Shown piece by piece: positions 1-8,732 of a stretch of 64,000 nucleotides of DNA (position 1 is the first letter of the stretch; each line of letters begins with the position of its first letter). The notes beneath the pieces are model-generated. The model searched no databases. It saw nothing but the letters and a program-made list of their open reading frames with translations, and was not told the DNA's origin. Where the stretch lies: assembly GCA_944390115.1 (NCBI GenBank), contig CALXOW010000004.1:46036-110035 (forward strand), in the 5' to 3' direction. This stretch comes from an uncultured Anaerobiospirillum sp. Its GTDB lineage: Bacteria > Pseudomonadota > Gammaproteobacteria > Enterobacterales > Succinivibrionaceae. The position numbers were made by a program, and so were the translations under genes.

Positions 1-831
1 CACCGTGGTGGCTGGAATAAGGCCGCTCATGGCTGCTTTGAGGCCCGTGGCAAGACCTTGGGCATTATCGGCTATGGCCACATCGGCACCCAGGTCGGCA
101 TTATCGCTGAGAGCTTAGGCCTTAAGGTGATCTGCTACGACATCGAGAGCAAGCTGACCTTAGGTAACGCCCATCAGGTCGACACCATCGACGAGCTCTT
201 TGCTCAGGCTGACATTGTGACCCTGCACGTACCTGAGACCGATCTCACCAAGCACATGATCGACGCGGACGCTTTTGCCAAGATGAAGGACGGCGTCTTC
301 TTTATCAACGCTTCGCGCGGCACCGTAGTTGATGTGGATGCTTTAGCTGAGGCGCTGCGCTCCAAGAAGGTAGCCGGTGCTGCCATCGACGTATTCCCTA
401 AGGAGCCAGCCTCCAACGGGGCTGAGTTCGTTTCGCCACTGCGTGAGTTTGACAACGTCATTTTGACCCCACACATCGGTGCTGCAACTGAGGAAGCTCA
501 GCGCAATATTGGTATTGAGGTCGCCCAGAAGCTGGCCTTGTACTCGGACAACGGCTCGACCTTAACTGCGGTCAACTTCCCAGAGGTTTCGCTGCCAACC
601 AAGCGCACCAGCGTTTCACGCCTGTTACATGTCCACAAGAACGTCCCAGGCATTATGCAGCAGATCAACGAGGTCTTTGCCAAGCAGAACATCAACGTTG
701 CTGCGCAGTACTTACAGACCAGCGGCGATGTCGGCTACGTGGTTATGGATATTCACTCCGACGAGCCAGAGAAGATCGTGCCGCTGTTAAAGCAGATTGA
801 GGGCACCTTAAAGTGCCGCATCCTGTACTAA
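1..831 (+). CDS. serA: D-3-phosphoglycerate dehydrogenase, 5'-truncated by window edge
   Basis: This enzyme oxidises 3-phosphoglycerate to 3-phosphohydroxypyruvate, the first step of serine synthesis in the cytoplasm. The frame is open from base 1, so the start and about 134 residues (by comparison with the 410-residue E. coli enzyme) lie outside the window. Visible features are the NAD-binding glycine motif LGIIGYGHIGTQ, the catalytic Arg in INASRGTVVD, the Glu in DVFPKEPA and the His in LTPHIGAAT. A C-terminal ACT domain follows, with AAQYLQTSGDVGYVVMD, which in the family binds serine for feedback inhibition. The reading ends KCRILY, close to the E. coli ending. A hairpin terminator follows 25 bases later. 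The identity is secure; only the missing start is uncertain. Confidence 0.97.
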   Translation, partial: HRGGWNKAAHGCFEARGKTLGIIGYGHIGTQVGIIAESLGLKVICYDIESKLTLGNAHQVDTIDELFAQADIVTLHVPETDLTKHMIDADAFAKMKDGVFFINASRGTVVDVDALAEALRSKKVAGAAIDVFPKEPASNGAEFVSPLREFDNVILTPHIGAATEEAQRNIGIEVAQKLALYSDNGSTLTAVNFPEVSLPTKRTSVSRLLHVHKNVPGIMQQINEVFAKQNINVAAQYLQTSGDVGYVVMDIHSDEPEKIVPLLKQIEGTLKCRILY

Positions 832-855
832 CAGCGAGCGCATCATAGCTCTCAC

Positions 856-892
856 AAAAGGCAGTGGCAGGGCGTCCTGGTGCTGCCTTTTT
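856..892 (+). terminator. Intrinsic terminator of serA
   Basis: An AAAGGCAG/CTGCCTTT stem with an 18-base loop is followed by a short T run, 25 bases after the serA stop codon. Confidence 0.75.
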
Positions 893-978
893 ACTGCGTG
901 CTTACTCAAGCGCGGGCGGGGCGTGGCGCGAATTTCGCACTTAGTGCCCCAATGATTGCTGCAACGTGGCGCAGGAGT

Positions 979-1021
979 GGAATTAATTGCGCGTTGAGGC
1001 GGGATTAATCGCGCTTTTTGC
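979..1021 (+). repeat. Two degenerate 22-bp tandem units
   Basis: Two adjacent units share the core GGRATTAATYGCGC (979-1000 and 1001-1021). They lie in the 360-bp gap between serA and the next gene. No gene or clear promoter was seen in the rest of this gap apart from the second repeat at 1105-1164. Confidence 0.5.
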
Positions 1022-1104
1022 AGCATTGTGATGCGCTTTGTGGTAGTCTTAGCCCAAGAGATGGGTGGATGTAGTCTGGACAGATGGTCGTAATTTAGGC
1101 CGCT

Positions 1105-1164
1105 GGTCTCAGATTAAAAGCTGCAGGTTCAGACTAAAGGCATAGTCTTAGACTGACAGCTAAT
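1105..1164 (+). repeat. Three degenerate 19-21 bp tandem units
   Basis: Three consecutive units share the pattern GGTYTCAGAYTAAA / GTCTTAGACTGA (starts 1105, 1126 and 1145). They sit directly upstream of the ribosome-binding site of the secreted-protein gene at 1192, so they would lie in its leader or promoter region. Confidence 0.5.
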
Positions 1165-1191
1165 GGGTTTTGTTAATTAGGTGGGTAACAT

Positions 1192-2355
1192 ATGCGTAAG
1201 AAGATGAGTGCATGGAGAGGTAGCTTAGCAGGGGCTGCCGTTTGTACTCTCAGTACACTTGCACTTTTAGGTGGCAATGCGGCCTATGCTGCCAATGCTT
1301 ATAGTCAGCAACCCACCGGCGTTTGGGTTTATAGCGAGGACCCTAACTACACCTACGCTAAGGGCAGTGCCTCCCAGATGCTCTCGATTCAAGAGGCGAT
1401 CCTGCACCATTCCCTGAGCATCACCCTGAAGCGCTCGCTCACCGACCAATTTGGCTTTAAGGTCGGGTGCATGGTGCAAAATCCTACTCCGCTCTTTGAG
1501 CTTGATGTCAACTCACTTGATATCCGCCTCTTTGATAGCATCAACGACTTCGTTTATGCCCGCTTCATCGTCGACAATAATCAAGAGTACTCATTGCGCG
1601 GTGAAATCGCCGGACGCGCCCGCATTATCTTTGCCCCAATTACCAAGACGCAAGAGCGCAGCTTATCCGACCTTTTCTTACAGATGCGTGAGGGTGGCAC
1701 GTTAAAGATCGGCTTGCTCCAAGGCGAGCGCGATCGCGTGCGTACCTACGAGATTCCTTTAGCTGGCTTTATGGACTATTCTGACCGCATCTTGCAAAGC
1801 TGCCAGAACTACAATCAGTCCTATAACGGTCAGCAGCAGTACCTGCCAGACTATATGTCCAAGGAGCCTTCTGGTTACGCCCCTAAGCAGTACAGCTTAA
1901 AGCAGCCAACCGAAGAGATCATCGATCCATATGCTCCCCAGCCGCAGGCGCCAGAACCAGCCCCACAAGAGGAAGCTCCAAAGGCGCCACCACGCGAGGT
2001 CTTGCCTTTTGTGCCAGGTGGTGGCCCCGCCTCCATTGGTCCTGATGGCCTGCCGGTAGGTGCCCAAGGGAGCTCAGTCCAAGGCCAAGCTGGGGCGCAA
2101 GTTGATGCGTCCTTAGGTACGGCTTCAGGTCCAATGCAGATTGGCCCTGATGGCATGCCGATTACCAATAGCGCCAGTGCCAGCGCCAGCGCGCAAGGGG
2201 CTAACGCCAATGCCGCTGCCAGTGCTACGAGCCAAGGCCCAAGCTTTGATGCTAACGGCAATCTGCTCCCGGCAGGCCAAGGGGCTAATGGCACGCAGCC
2301 AGCCAATGGGCAGCAGCCAAATCAAGCTAATCCGGTCATGGAAAATATCTTCTAA
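1192..2355 (+). CDS. Secreted protein of unknown function with low-complexity C-terminus
   Basis: I do not recognise this family. Residues 1-33 form a signal peptide: a basic start (MRKK), a hydrophobic core (AAVCTLSTLALLGG) and an AYA-A cleavage site, so the protein should enter the periplasm. Residues about 34-210 look folded and contain two cysteines, one near MVQNP and one near LQSCQNY, that might pair. From about residue 240 the sequence turns to Pro/Gln/Ala-rich low complexity, with two related segments ASIGPDGLPVGA and MQIGPDGMPIT, then Ala/Ser/Asn-rich sequence ending NPVMENIF. The start is supported by AGGTGGG about seven bases upstream. It stands alone between terminator-like hairpins. 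A disordered tail on a small periplasmic domain would suit wall or surface association, but this is inference. Confidence 0.7.
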   Translation: MRKKMSAWRGSLAGAAVCTLSTLALLGGNAAYAANAYSQQPTGVWVYSEDPNYTYAKGSASQMLSIQEAILHHSLSITLKRSLTDQFGFKVGCMVQNPTPLFELDVNSLDIRLFDSINDFVYARFIVDNNQEYSLRGEIAGRARIIFAPITKTQERSLSDLFLQMREGGTLKIGLLQGERDRVRTYEIPLAGFMDYSDRILQSCQNYNQSYNGQQQYLPDYMSKEPSGYAPKQYSLKQPTEEIIDPYAPQPQAPEPAPQEEAPKAPPREVLPFVPGGGPASIGPDGLPVGAQGSSVQGQAGAQVDASLGTASGPMQIGPDGMPITNSASASASAQGANANAAASATSQGPSFDANGNLLPAGQGANGTQPANGQQPNQANPVMENIF

Positions 2356-2379
2356 TCTAATAAGACAATTGAGCGCCAC

Positions 2380-2406
2380 AAGGCTCTGGGTTTCACTCAG
2401 AGCCTT
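2380..2406 (+). terminator. Hairpin terminator after the secreted-protein gene
   Basis: A perfect 9-bp stem (AAGGCTCTG/CAGAGCCTT) with a 9-base loop is followed only by TTGTC. The T tail is weak, so read-through into the following transposase-like ORF is possible; the ribosome-binding site of that ORF begins about ten bases later. Confidence 0.5.
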
Positions 2407-2428
2407 TGTCGTATTAAGGGGGAAAGTC

Positions 2429-3952
2429 ATGAGCGACATCACCGCACACAGCATTGCAGAGCTGGAACTTCCCCGTTTCTGAACCAAGCGCGTTAGGATG
2501 CACGATGGCAGAGAGCGCTACTTTGTGACTACGCCGGGTGAGGCAACGCATCACTACGTATATCGCAGGGGGGCTCCGATCCTAAGTTTTGCCGAGGCGG
2601 CTGATTTGCCACAACCCCCGCGCAGTCACCTCTATTGCTCGCTGGTGCTGTGTGCCTTAATCGCACAGCGCTTCGGCATTGACCGCGCTTTGACTCAGGT
2701 CTGGGGCCGCGACGCGCCGGTCATCTTGGCCTTTGCTACGGCCTTGCTCATGGTGCGTCGTCTTAAATTCTGCAAGACGGTGGTTCAAGCGGTGGTCAAG
2801 GATCGCATCGATCTGTCCATTGGTTCTGAGACTTTGGCTAAGCTGATTGTATTTGAGGCGCGCATTGAGGAATATGGCGGGCTCCTGTCCCAGAAACTGC
2901 TGGGGGATAAGTCCGCAGCTCTGACTTCCTTTGTCTTAGGCGATCGTCCGTACTTTGCGCCCATTACCACCGGCATTCCGTACGCTCAACGTAGGGTCGA
3001 GGGGGATAGCGCAGCGGCAGTAGTGTCTTATCATCAAAAAACGGCGCGTCAGGTGTTGTTTTTGGTGGATCAAGGTCCGGGCAGGGTGAAGATGGCTAAT
3101 AGCGCGCTCGCGCAAGGCTTGAATTTCATTTGGGGTGTGCCTGAAGGGTTGGAGATCTCCTCAATGGTTAAGTCCTACGCGTGCGCGCATATGGATGACA
3201 GTGATCAGCTTGAGGACTCGGTAAGGTACTGGAAGTCGCCGCAAATTAAGTGCTTTGATCTCATCGGCCTTGATGGCACCGATTATCCTCTCATTTTGCG
3301 CTTGTTCTATGACGCCAAGATTGAGGCTCAAGAGCAGCAAAGGCTGATAAATTTGGGGGTCGCGTTGGCGCAAGCCCGCAATGAGGGACGCTATGAGCGT
3401 CTGCTGCGCAAAAATCCTGCTATGCAGCAGGTGGTAGAGTTCATTAAGCCCAGCAAAGGCCATTGGCTCCTGAGCCTTTCAGCTGTGAAGCAGGCGGCAA
3501 AGCTCAAAGCCATCACGGCGTTCGCGACCAATCGCTCAAACTTGAAGATGAATTTATTGTATCAAGCATGGTCTCACTATGAGCAAGTTAGCGCCGCGCT
3601 GCACGCCACTCGGCACACGCTTACGGAGTATGAGAAACTGCCGCACTTTGATTTGATCTTTTGGGTGAGCTGCCAATTGGAGCAAGGTCTGCGTCAGGTC
3701 CTAAATGACATAGACCCAACCAAGTCTGAGCGCAAACTGCTGCAAGTCTGTACCAAGCTGCCGGAGCTGTTCAAATTCATCAACAAGGCAGACCCGGCCT
3801 ACCAGGGTGATGAGAACTGTGCCTTTGGCTTAACTGAAGCCAAGCGTAATTACCTTGCCCAGCTGGGCTTTGAGGTGCAGGAAAGCAGGGAATACGATCA
3901 GATGGCCGATTTAGCAATGCAGGCGTTAGCGGTGCTGCTCAAGTTCAAATAG
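2429..3952 (+). pseudogene. IS1634/IS4-superfamily-like transposase remnant with in-frame TGA at codon 18
   Basis: A strong ribosome-binding site (AAGGGGGAAAG) precedes ATG 2429. That frame reads 17 codons (MSDITAHSIAELELPRF), meets TGA at 2480-2482, then continues in the same frame through ATG 2498 to 3952, giving 484 further residues. The layout resembles IS1634-type DDE transposases. There is a helical N-terminal region. A segment FLVDQGPGRVKMANSALAQG resembles the family's second-Asp region (VADRG...). A late segment AITAFATNRSN...AWSHYEQ resembles the usual 'FVLETN...Y+..W.VE..F' block. The family match is by pattern only, and catalytic residues look eroded. No terminal inverted repeats were found. 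If translation begins at ATG 2498 the product lacks 23 residues and has a poor ribosome site (TTAGG). It could also be a domesticated gene. Confidence 0.45.
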
Positions 3953-4002
3953 GCGGGAAGGGAGCGCGCCTCTTATTTTCTTTTTTTAGGCGGCCCAAAA
4001 AC

Positions 4003-4027
4003 AAAAAAACAACCCGCAGGTTGTTTT
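4003..4027 (-). terminator. Intrinsic terminator of the tRNA-Leu pair
   Basis: Read on the minus strand, AAAACAACC TGCG GGTTGTTTT is followed by a T run (the A run at 4003-4009 on the plus strand). It lies just beyond the 3' end of the second tRNA transcribed. Confidence 0.75.
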
Positions 4028-4033
4028 AATGTT

Positions 4034-4121
4034 TGGTGCCCAGAGCCGGGGTCGAACCGGCACGGATGTTTAGTCCGAGGGATTTTAAGTCCCTTGCGTC
4101 TACCAATTTCGCCATCTGGGC
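4034..4121 (-). tRNA. tRNA-Leu(UAA), downstream copy
   Basis: On the minus strand the gene starts GCCCAGATGGCGAAATTGG and ends in encoded CCA. The acceptor stem GCCCAGA/TCTGGGC, the T arm GCCGGTTCGACCCCGGC, a long class II variable arm (CGGACTAAACATCCG) and the anticodon loop CTTAAAA (anticodon TAA) are all visible. It is identical over 88 bases to the copy at 4175-4262. Confidence 0.97.
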
Positions 4122-4174
4122 ATAATAAATTTTTGTCTCAAGTCTGAGTGACAGAAGCGCACCAAAGCTTTCTT

Positions 4175-4262
4175 TGGTGCCCAGAGCCGGGGTCGAACCG
4201 GCACGGATGTTTAGTCCGAGGGATTTTAAGTCCCTTGCGTCTACCAATTTCGCCATCTGGGC
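4175..4262 (-). tRNA. tRNA-Leu(UAA), promoter-proximal copy
   Basis: Same 88-base class II tRNA as the neighbouring copy, with the TAA anticodon, a long variable arm and encoded CCA. The 53-base spacer between copies resembles the sequence upstream of this copy (ATAAATTTTTGTCT against ATCAAATTTTTCTGTCT, both ending in AGCGC). The duplication therefore probably included part of the leader. Confidence 0.97.
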
Positions 4263-4307
4263 ATCAAATTTTTCTGTCTTAAGGCTCAGTGCCTTGCGAC
4301 AGCGCCC

Positions 4308-4335
4308 ATTATAGAGATTTTTCTGGGCCTTGCAA
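4308..4335 (-). promoter_or_regulatory. Sigma-70 promoter of the tRNA-Leu pair
   Basis: On the minus strand TTGCAA (4330-4335) and a consensus TATAAT (4308-4313) are separated by 16 bp, about 45 bp upstream of the first tRNA. GC-rich bases follow the -10, as in many stable-RNA promoters. Confidence 0.8.
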
Positions 4336-4553
4336 GAACTTTGTCACAAAATTTCCAAAATTTTTACCCCGTCATAAACCCAATATCACTAAGACAGAGT
4401 AAGATTAATCTTTTCGGCCGTTTTTAAGCCATCCGTGGCCCTGTGCCCTAAGCTATAAGCAGTGGGTGGGCAATTGCCCCGAAGACAGCCCCAATTTGGA
4501 CTTGTCCCAATTTAGTTCTCATTCAGGTGTAGGTAGCACTTCGGTGAGACTGC

Positions 4554-4877
4554 TTAGCGCTGGGACTTGGGATTGATGATGAAGGCGATGAGCTGAAGCG
4601 TAAGCCACAAGATGGTCGGGGCGCCCATTAAGGCAATGGCGGCCCACAGCTCCCAATGCCAGACGTTATAGGCGGCAATGATGCCTAAGATGGAGCTTAA
4701 TAAGGGTACACCGGCTAAGAGAGTCGCCACCGGAGCGGCAAAGAAGGCTGACCAGTCGAGGTAGTCATTAAAGAAGCTGTAGAGCGCGGCCAGCTGCACG
4801 GCACTGATGCCTAAGACCAATAAGAAAAAGATGCCCGTCAAGTTGGTAAAAGGGGCCGGAAGTAAGCCATCGCGCAT
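4554..4877 (-). CDS. Small three-helix inner-membrane protein, unknown function
   Basis: The 107-residue product has three predicted membrane segments: GIFFLLVLGISAVQLAALYSF at about 15-35, VATLLAGVPLLSSILGIIAAY at about 50-70, and LWAAIALMGAPTILWLTLQL at about 77-97. It ends with the basic tail NPKSQR. I do not recognise a family. The start is well supported: GGAGG sits four bases before ATG on the minus strand. A TATAAT hexamer at 4910-4915 (minus strand) could be its -10 element. It stands alone, transcribed away from the flagellar genes. The hydrophobic pattern and strong ribosome site argue for a real gene; the function cannot be stated. Confidence 0.65.
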   Translation of the reverse strand: MRDGLLPAPFTNLTGIFFLLVLGISAVQLAALYSFFNDYLDWSAFFAAPVATLLAGVPLLSSILGIIAAYNVWHWELWAAIALMGAPTILWLTLQLIAFIINPKSQR

Positions 4878-4950
4878 AACGCCTCCATACAGATGCTGAG
4901 GTTAGTCTCATTATAGGGCGTAGGGGCGGCAAGGGCTGAACCCCAAGAGG

Positions 4951-4984
4951 TAGTTCAAGCTAAGTGATGGTTCAAGCTAAAGGG
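4951..4984 (+). repeat. Two 17-bp tandem units
   Basis: Two units sharing TRGTTCAAGCTAARKG sit in the 318-bp gap between the small membrane protein and fliK. Apart from the -10-like hexamer at 4910-4915 I see no other signal in this gap. Confidence 0.45.
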
Positions 4985-5195
4985 CGGCGGAAGCTCAAGG
5001 GCCAGTGGGGAAAAGAGTTCCGCTTGGGCTAAATCTTGCCGCCTGATATCTAGTGAGAAGTTTGGGCCTGGGGCGTAAAGCCGATAAATACGGGGCGGGC
5101 GCTTGGTAGCTGGCGCGGCATGATTCTTGCGTTTTTGGGAGGCGTTCTTTACATCTTGCGTTGCTGCGGCAGCGTGTGCTTATGGCGAGGTTTTC

Positions 5196-8100
5196 ATGCC
5201 TACTCTTCCTCATGTCTTGACTAATCAAGCGGCCTCCGAAACTAAGGGCCAAGGCTCGAGCTCGAACTCGACCGCCAATCGCTTTGATTTCCTGATGGGA
5301 GTCAAGGATGACAGCATTGAGGGTAAGTTCTCATCGCTGTTGACCTCGATGAAGAGTAAGTTCGGCAGCTTTGAGCTGGCGGGCGGCGCGGAGCATCGCG
5401 ACTCGTTGGAGCAGGCTGTTTCCGATATCCAAAACAAGGCCGATGAGCTCAAGGATGAGCAAGATGAAGAAGAGCGCAAAAAAGAGGAGCGCTTAAAGGC
5501 CGAGCGCCGCTCCCAAGATCAACTTGACGATCTTGAGGACGCTGAGGTTAAGAGCCAAGTTGCGCACACTAAAGAACTGCAAACTGCCGGTAAAGAGTTA
5601 CAAGCGGCCGGTCAAGAGCTGCAAGAAATGCACTCCATGCAGGTCAGTGCTACGTCCGCTGATGGCTCGACCGCGCTGCGCCCATCTGACTTATTAGCTT
5701 CGGCCTTTGCTCGTAAGAGTGCCGGAGTTGATGGGGTGAAGAGCACAGGCTCGGTCAGTGCCGCTGCCGCATCGAGCGCAAGCACTGGCACCAGCACCGG
5801 TCAAGGCTCCACTGATTTAGGCGCTGATGCCAAGGTCGGCCTGACCCAAGGCGGCTATGGCACCGATACTAATAGCAATAGTGCCCGCGCCGCACGCGCC
5901 ATGATGAATGTGGATGGAGTCACCTCCGAGCTGACCGCCGGTGATCTCGACACCTTAAACACGCGTCCTGAGCCTGCTAAGAGCAATGCCACGAGCACAG
6001 TGGAAGCTGAGGCGCCGGTTGATGATGAACTAGCCTCTTCCAATACCCAAGAATTAAAGCAGCGCCTTGATGTGCTGGCTCGTGAGACCCACGTCTCCAA
6101 GCTCAGCCTGCAAATGGCCAATCCGGCCACGGTCGCCGCTGAGCGCCGGACCGCGCAGCAATTAGCGCAGTTGCCAACCTCCAATGATCAAGTAGCCAAG
6201 CTCACGGCCGCAACCACGACCCAGCAAAAGGTCATGTCCGGGGCCTTAACCCAAAGCGGTCCGACCTCGAGCGCCGAAGCCTTAACCCAAGGCGCGCGCA
6301 GTATGATTTCGGCTAACCACGGTGCCGCCTCCACTGAGGATGTGCAGCGTGTTGCCTCGGCCACTAACGTCAAGGTCTCTGAGGCAAAGAGCACTTCAGC
6401 CCAAGAGCTCACCAAGTTAGCGCAAGCCGCCAAGACGGCTCAAGCCCCAAGCACCGCTGAAGTTGCAGCGGCTAAGCAAGCGGTAGTGGCCAATCACGGT
6501 GCTTTATCGGCTGCCAACAGCGATCCTAGTGCCTCGCAGGTCAGCCCAGAATTGTCCCGCCCACAAGGCGCGGATGACGTTAAGGCGCAAGTGCAGCGTA
6601 CTGCTGACCGCGATTTAAGCCACGGGGTGGATTTAGCCCAAGCTGCGACTAAGAGCGAGCATGGCGCTTCGGCTAAGGCGCAAGCGGCGCTGCTCAGTTT
6701 AGCGGAGGCGCAGCGCTCGGCCAGCGCCACCGAGGTTAACCCGAACCTTGAGACCTTAGTGCTGGAGGTTAAGGGTAATAACTTAGATCTCAACGCCGCC
6801 AACAACGTTATGCTGGAGGCGATTAAGTCCTTAAAGCAAGGCACCACTTCCTTTGCCAATTCCAATGCTGCGGTCTCGCCATTGGCCTCAGCCGTGGCCG
6901 CGAACGCCTTTGGCTTAGGTGCCGCCAAGGCCGCCGCCCAAGCGAGCGGTCGTATCAACCCACTGACCGAAGGCCTCTATGAGACCTACGAAACCAGTGA
7001 GTTCTATGCCTCGATGTTCGGTGAGGATGGTGCCGCTGCTGTTGCAACCTTAACCGGTGCTAACGTGGGTAAGGATGAAGCATCTGATGATGCCGCCGAT
7101 AGTGCTTTAGCTGGGGATGAAGCGGCGGTCAATGCGCAGAGCGCTCCAACCGCTCAGGTAGGTGAGACGGCCGAGCCGGAGCTGCCGCCTGAGCTGACAC
7201 GCTTTGCTTTGAGTGGAGATGCCGCTGAAGATGCCCAAGCGCTGCATGAGCGCGTCATGCAAATGGCAGCGCGCAACTTAAAGCAGCTCTCGGTCGAGTT
7301 AAGCCCGAACTCGCTGGGCAAGATGAAGATTTCCATCGCCTTGAGCGACGACAACAACGCTATTGCGGTCTCGCTGCAAGCGGCCAATCCGCATACGCGC
7401 GAGCTGTTACAGCAAGCGCTGCCGCAGCTGCGTGATACCTTGGCTAAGCAGAATGTTGCCACGGACGTTAACGTCTATGATTACACCCGTGACACCACGC
7501 AAACGGCCCAAGCTGTGGCTAATGCCGCTTCTGCTGCCCAAAAGGCTAAGAAGTCGGCTGCTACCGCTGCCACTGCCGGGGCGCAGGGGGCGGGCGCTGC
7601 GCCTAAGACCGCCGCTAATAAAGCTAATCCGGCCAATACCGCTCCGGTGGAAGCAGTGGGCGAGGAATTTGTTCACCCGGCTACGCGCTATGTGCTGCCT
7701 GATATCACGGTGGCTCAGCTCTCTGAGAATGCCATGCGCCAGCGCGATAAGCTCAAGGTGGCGACGATTGAAGATGAGATTGCCGCGCTGGAGGCTAAGC
7801 GTGCCGCTCGTGGCGGTGCGACAGCCACCGATGAGCTCTTAGGCTCGGTTAGCGCCAAGGAGCTCGAGGAAATCGCCTTGGCCACCATGCGTGATGCTGG
7901 TATTGACCCAAGCTCTGCTCCTGACTTACTGGCGGCAATGGGCGCTAAGCCTGAGGCCGCACCTGAGGCTGCCCCGAAGGTCGGCTTAGGTCCTGAGGAT
8001 TTTGGTATTGAGCGTACCAGCCTGACCCCAATGCCAGAGATTCGCGTGGACTTAAATGGTCACAGCCGCTCGGCTGAGGCTGCCCTCTTGGCGCAACAAG

Positions 8101-8444
8101 CGCCACGTCCGGCCGCACGGCCAGCCCCGCGCACGGCTTCTAGCACAACCGAGCCTGCTGAGGGCATGACCACGACCGCTGCGGCCTTGGCCCATAACAG
8201 TGCTCAGACTAACCGCTTACCTCGGCGCCTGCGTAACCAAGCTCCAGCTAATACCTTGGCCGCCAGCGGCATTAAGCGCGCCTCCGATCATCCGGTACCA
8301 GGTATGACCTTGCGCGCACGCGCGGCTGATGCTGAGCTTATGAACTCAACGACCAATGCGCGCTCGGGCAAGGCCGCTGCGGCTTCCGTGAGCCGCTTAG
8401 AGGCCCTAACCTCGCAGCTGGAGGCCGCCGCCGCTAAGGTCTAA
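5196..8444 (+). CDS. fliK: Flagellar hook-length control protein FliK, unusually long
   Basis: FliK is exported by the flagellar type III apparatus, measures hook length and switches export specificity through FlhB. The Flg_hook C-terminal domain is visible at about residues 667-769, including LKQLSVELSPNSLGKMKIS and LQQALPQLRDTLAKQN. The ATG at 5196 is preferred because GCGAGG lies six bases upstream; a TTG at 5127 would add 23 residues but lacks a good site. The product is 1082 residues, whereas FliK proteins are usually about 400-600. Residues 1-660 are Ala/Ser/Thr/Gln-rich with a charged coiled-coil-like stretch near 90-150 (KDEQDEEERKKEERLKAER). About 310 further residues of Ala/Pro-rich sequence follow the conserved domain, which is normally close to the C-terminus. 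It is separated from fliL by a terminator. Confidence 0.9.
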   Translation: MPTLPHVLTNQAASETKGQGSSSNSTANRFDFLMGVKDDSIEGKFSSLLTSMKSKFGSFELAGGAEHRDSLEQAVSDIQNKADELKDEQDEEERKKEERLKAERRSQDQLDDLEDAEVKSQVAHTKELQTAGKELQAAGQELQEMHSMQVSATSADGSTALRPSDLLASAFARKSAGVDGVKSTGSVSAAAASSASTGTSTGQGSTDLGADAKVGLTQGGYGTDTNSNSARAARAMMNVDGVTSELTAGDLDTLNTRPEPAKSNATSTVEAEAPVDDELASSNTQELKQRLDVLARETHVSKLSLQMANPATVAAERRTAQQLAQLPTSNDQVAKLTAATTTQQKVMSGALTQSGPTSSAEALTQGARSMISANHGAASTEDVQRVASATNVKVSEAKSTSAQELTKLAQAAKTAQAPSTAEVAAAKQAVVANHGALSAANSDPSASQVSPELSRPQGADDVKAQVQRTADRDLSHGVDLAQAATKSEHGASAKAQAALLSLAEAQRSASATEVNPNLETLVLEVKGNNLDLNAANNVMLEAIKSLKQGTTSFANSNAAVSPLASAVAANAFGLGAAKAAAQASGRINPLTEGLYETYETSEFYASMFGEDGAAAVATLTGANVGKDEASDDAADSALAGDEAAVNAQSAPTAQVGETAEPELPPELTRFALSGDAAEDAQALHERVMQMAARNLKQLSVELSPNSLGKMKISIALSDDNNAIAVSLQAANPHTRELLQQALPQLRDTLAKQNVATDVNVYDYTRDTTQTAQAVANAASAAQKAKKSAATAATAGAQGAGAAPKTAANKANPANTAPVEAVGEEFVHPATRYVLPDITVAQLSENAMRQRDKLKVATIEDEIAALEAKRAARGGATATDELLGSVSAKELEEIALATMRDAGIDPSSAPDLLAAMGAKPEAAPEAAPKVGLGPEDFGIERTSLTPMPEIRVDLNGHSRSAEAALLAQQAPRPAARPAPRTASSTTEPAEGMTTTAAALAHNSAQTNRLPRRLRNQAPANTLAASGIKRASDHPVPGMTLRARAADAELMNSTTNARSGKAAAASVSRLEALTSQLEAAAAKV

Positions 8445-8470
8445 ACCTTTGTTTGTTCTTGATTTCCATG

Positions 8471-8502
8471 GCCAAGGCATCGCCCTTGGCTGTGTTGTTT
8501 TT
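8471..8502 (+). terminator. Intrinsic terminator of fliK
   Basis: The stem GCCAAGG/CCTTGGC with a six-base loop is followed by TGTGTTGTTTTT, 26 bases after the fliK stop. It suggests that fliL onward is transcribed from its own promoter. Confidence 0.65.
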
Positions 8503-8579
8503 AGGGGTACGGGCACAGTCTTTGCTAAAATAAGGCAGCCTTAGGCCTTTGCTGAATATTTGACTTAGCAGCAAGGCGG

Positions 8580-8630
8580 GATCGCTGTACAGGCGTGATC
8601 GCTTTGAAGGCGTAATCGCCGTGTAGGCGT
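8580..8630 (+). repeat. Three 17-bp tandem units upstream of fliL
   Basis: GATCGCTGTACAGGCGT, GATCGCTTTGAAGGCGT and AATCGCCGTGTAGGCGT follow one another exactly with a 17-bp period, about 100 bp upstream of the fliL start. Confidence 0.65.
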
Positions 8631-8732
8631 GATCTTAAGGTTTAGATGTGCTAGCTTAGAGCGGCACTTAAAAGAGTTTCTCTTTTTTTTCGTTTTTGTA
8701 GTTGAGCTCAAGTAGGCAACGGAGAGATAGCG

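Noticed and set aside
2480-2482. Selenocysteine insertion at the in-frame TGA, or prfB-type frameshifting
   Set aside because: No convincing SECIS-like hairpin directly after the TGA, no selenoprotein similarity, and the sequence before TGA (TTC TGA A) is not the prfB slippery site; the frame also continues without a shift.
5127-5195. TTG start for fliK
   Set aside because: It would add a Cys/Ala-rich 23-residue leader with no ribosome site; ATG 5196 has one.
5225-8400. Many minus-strand ORFs of 60-150 codons inside fliK
   Set aside because: Ala/Ser-rich GC-biased coding sequence leaves antisense frames open by chance; no ribosome sites or known domains.
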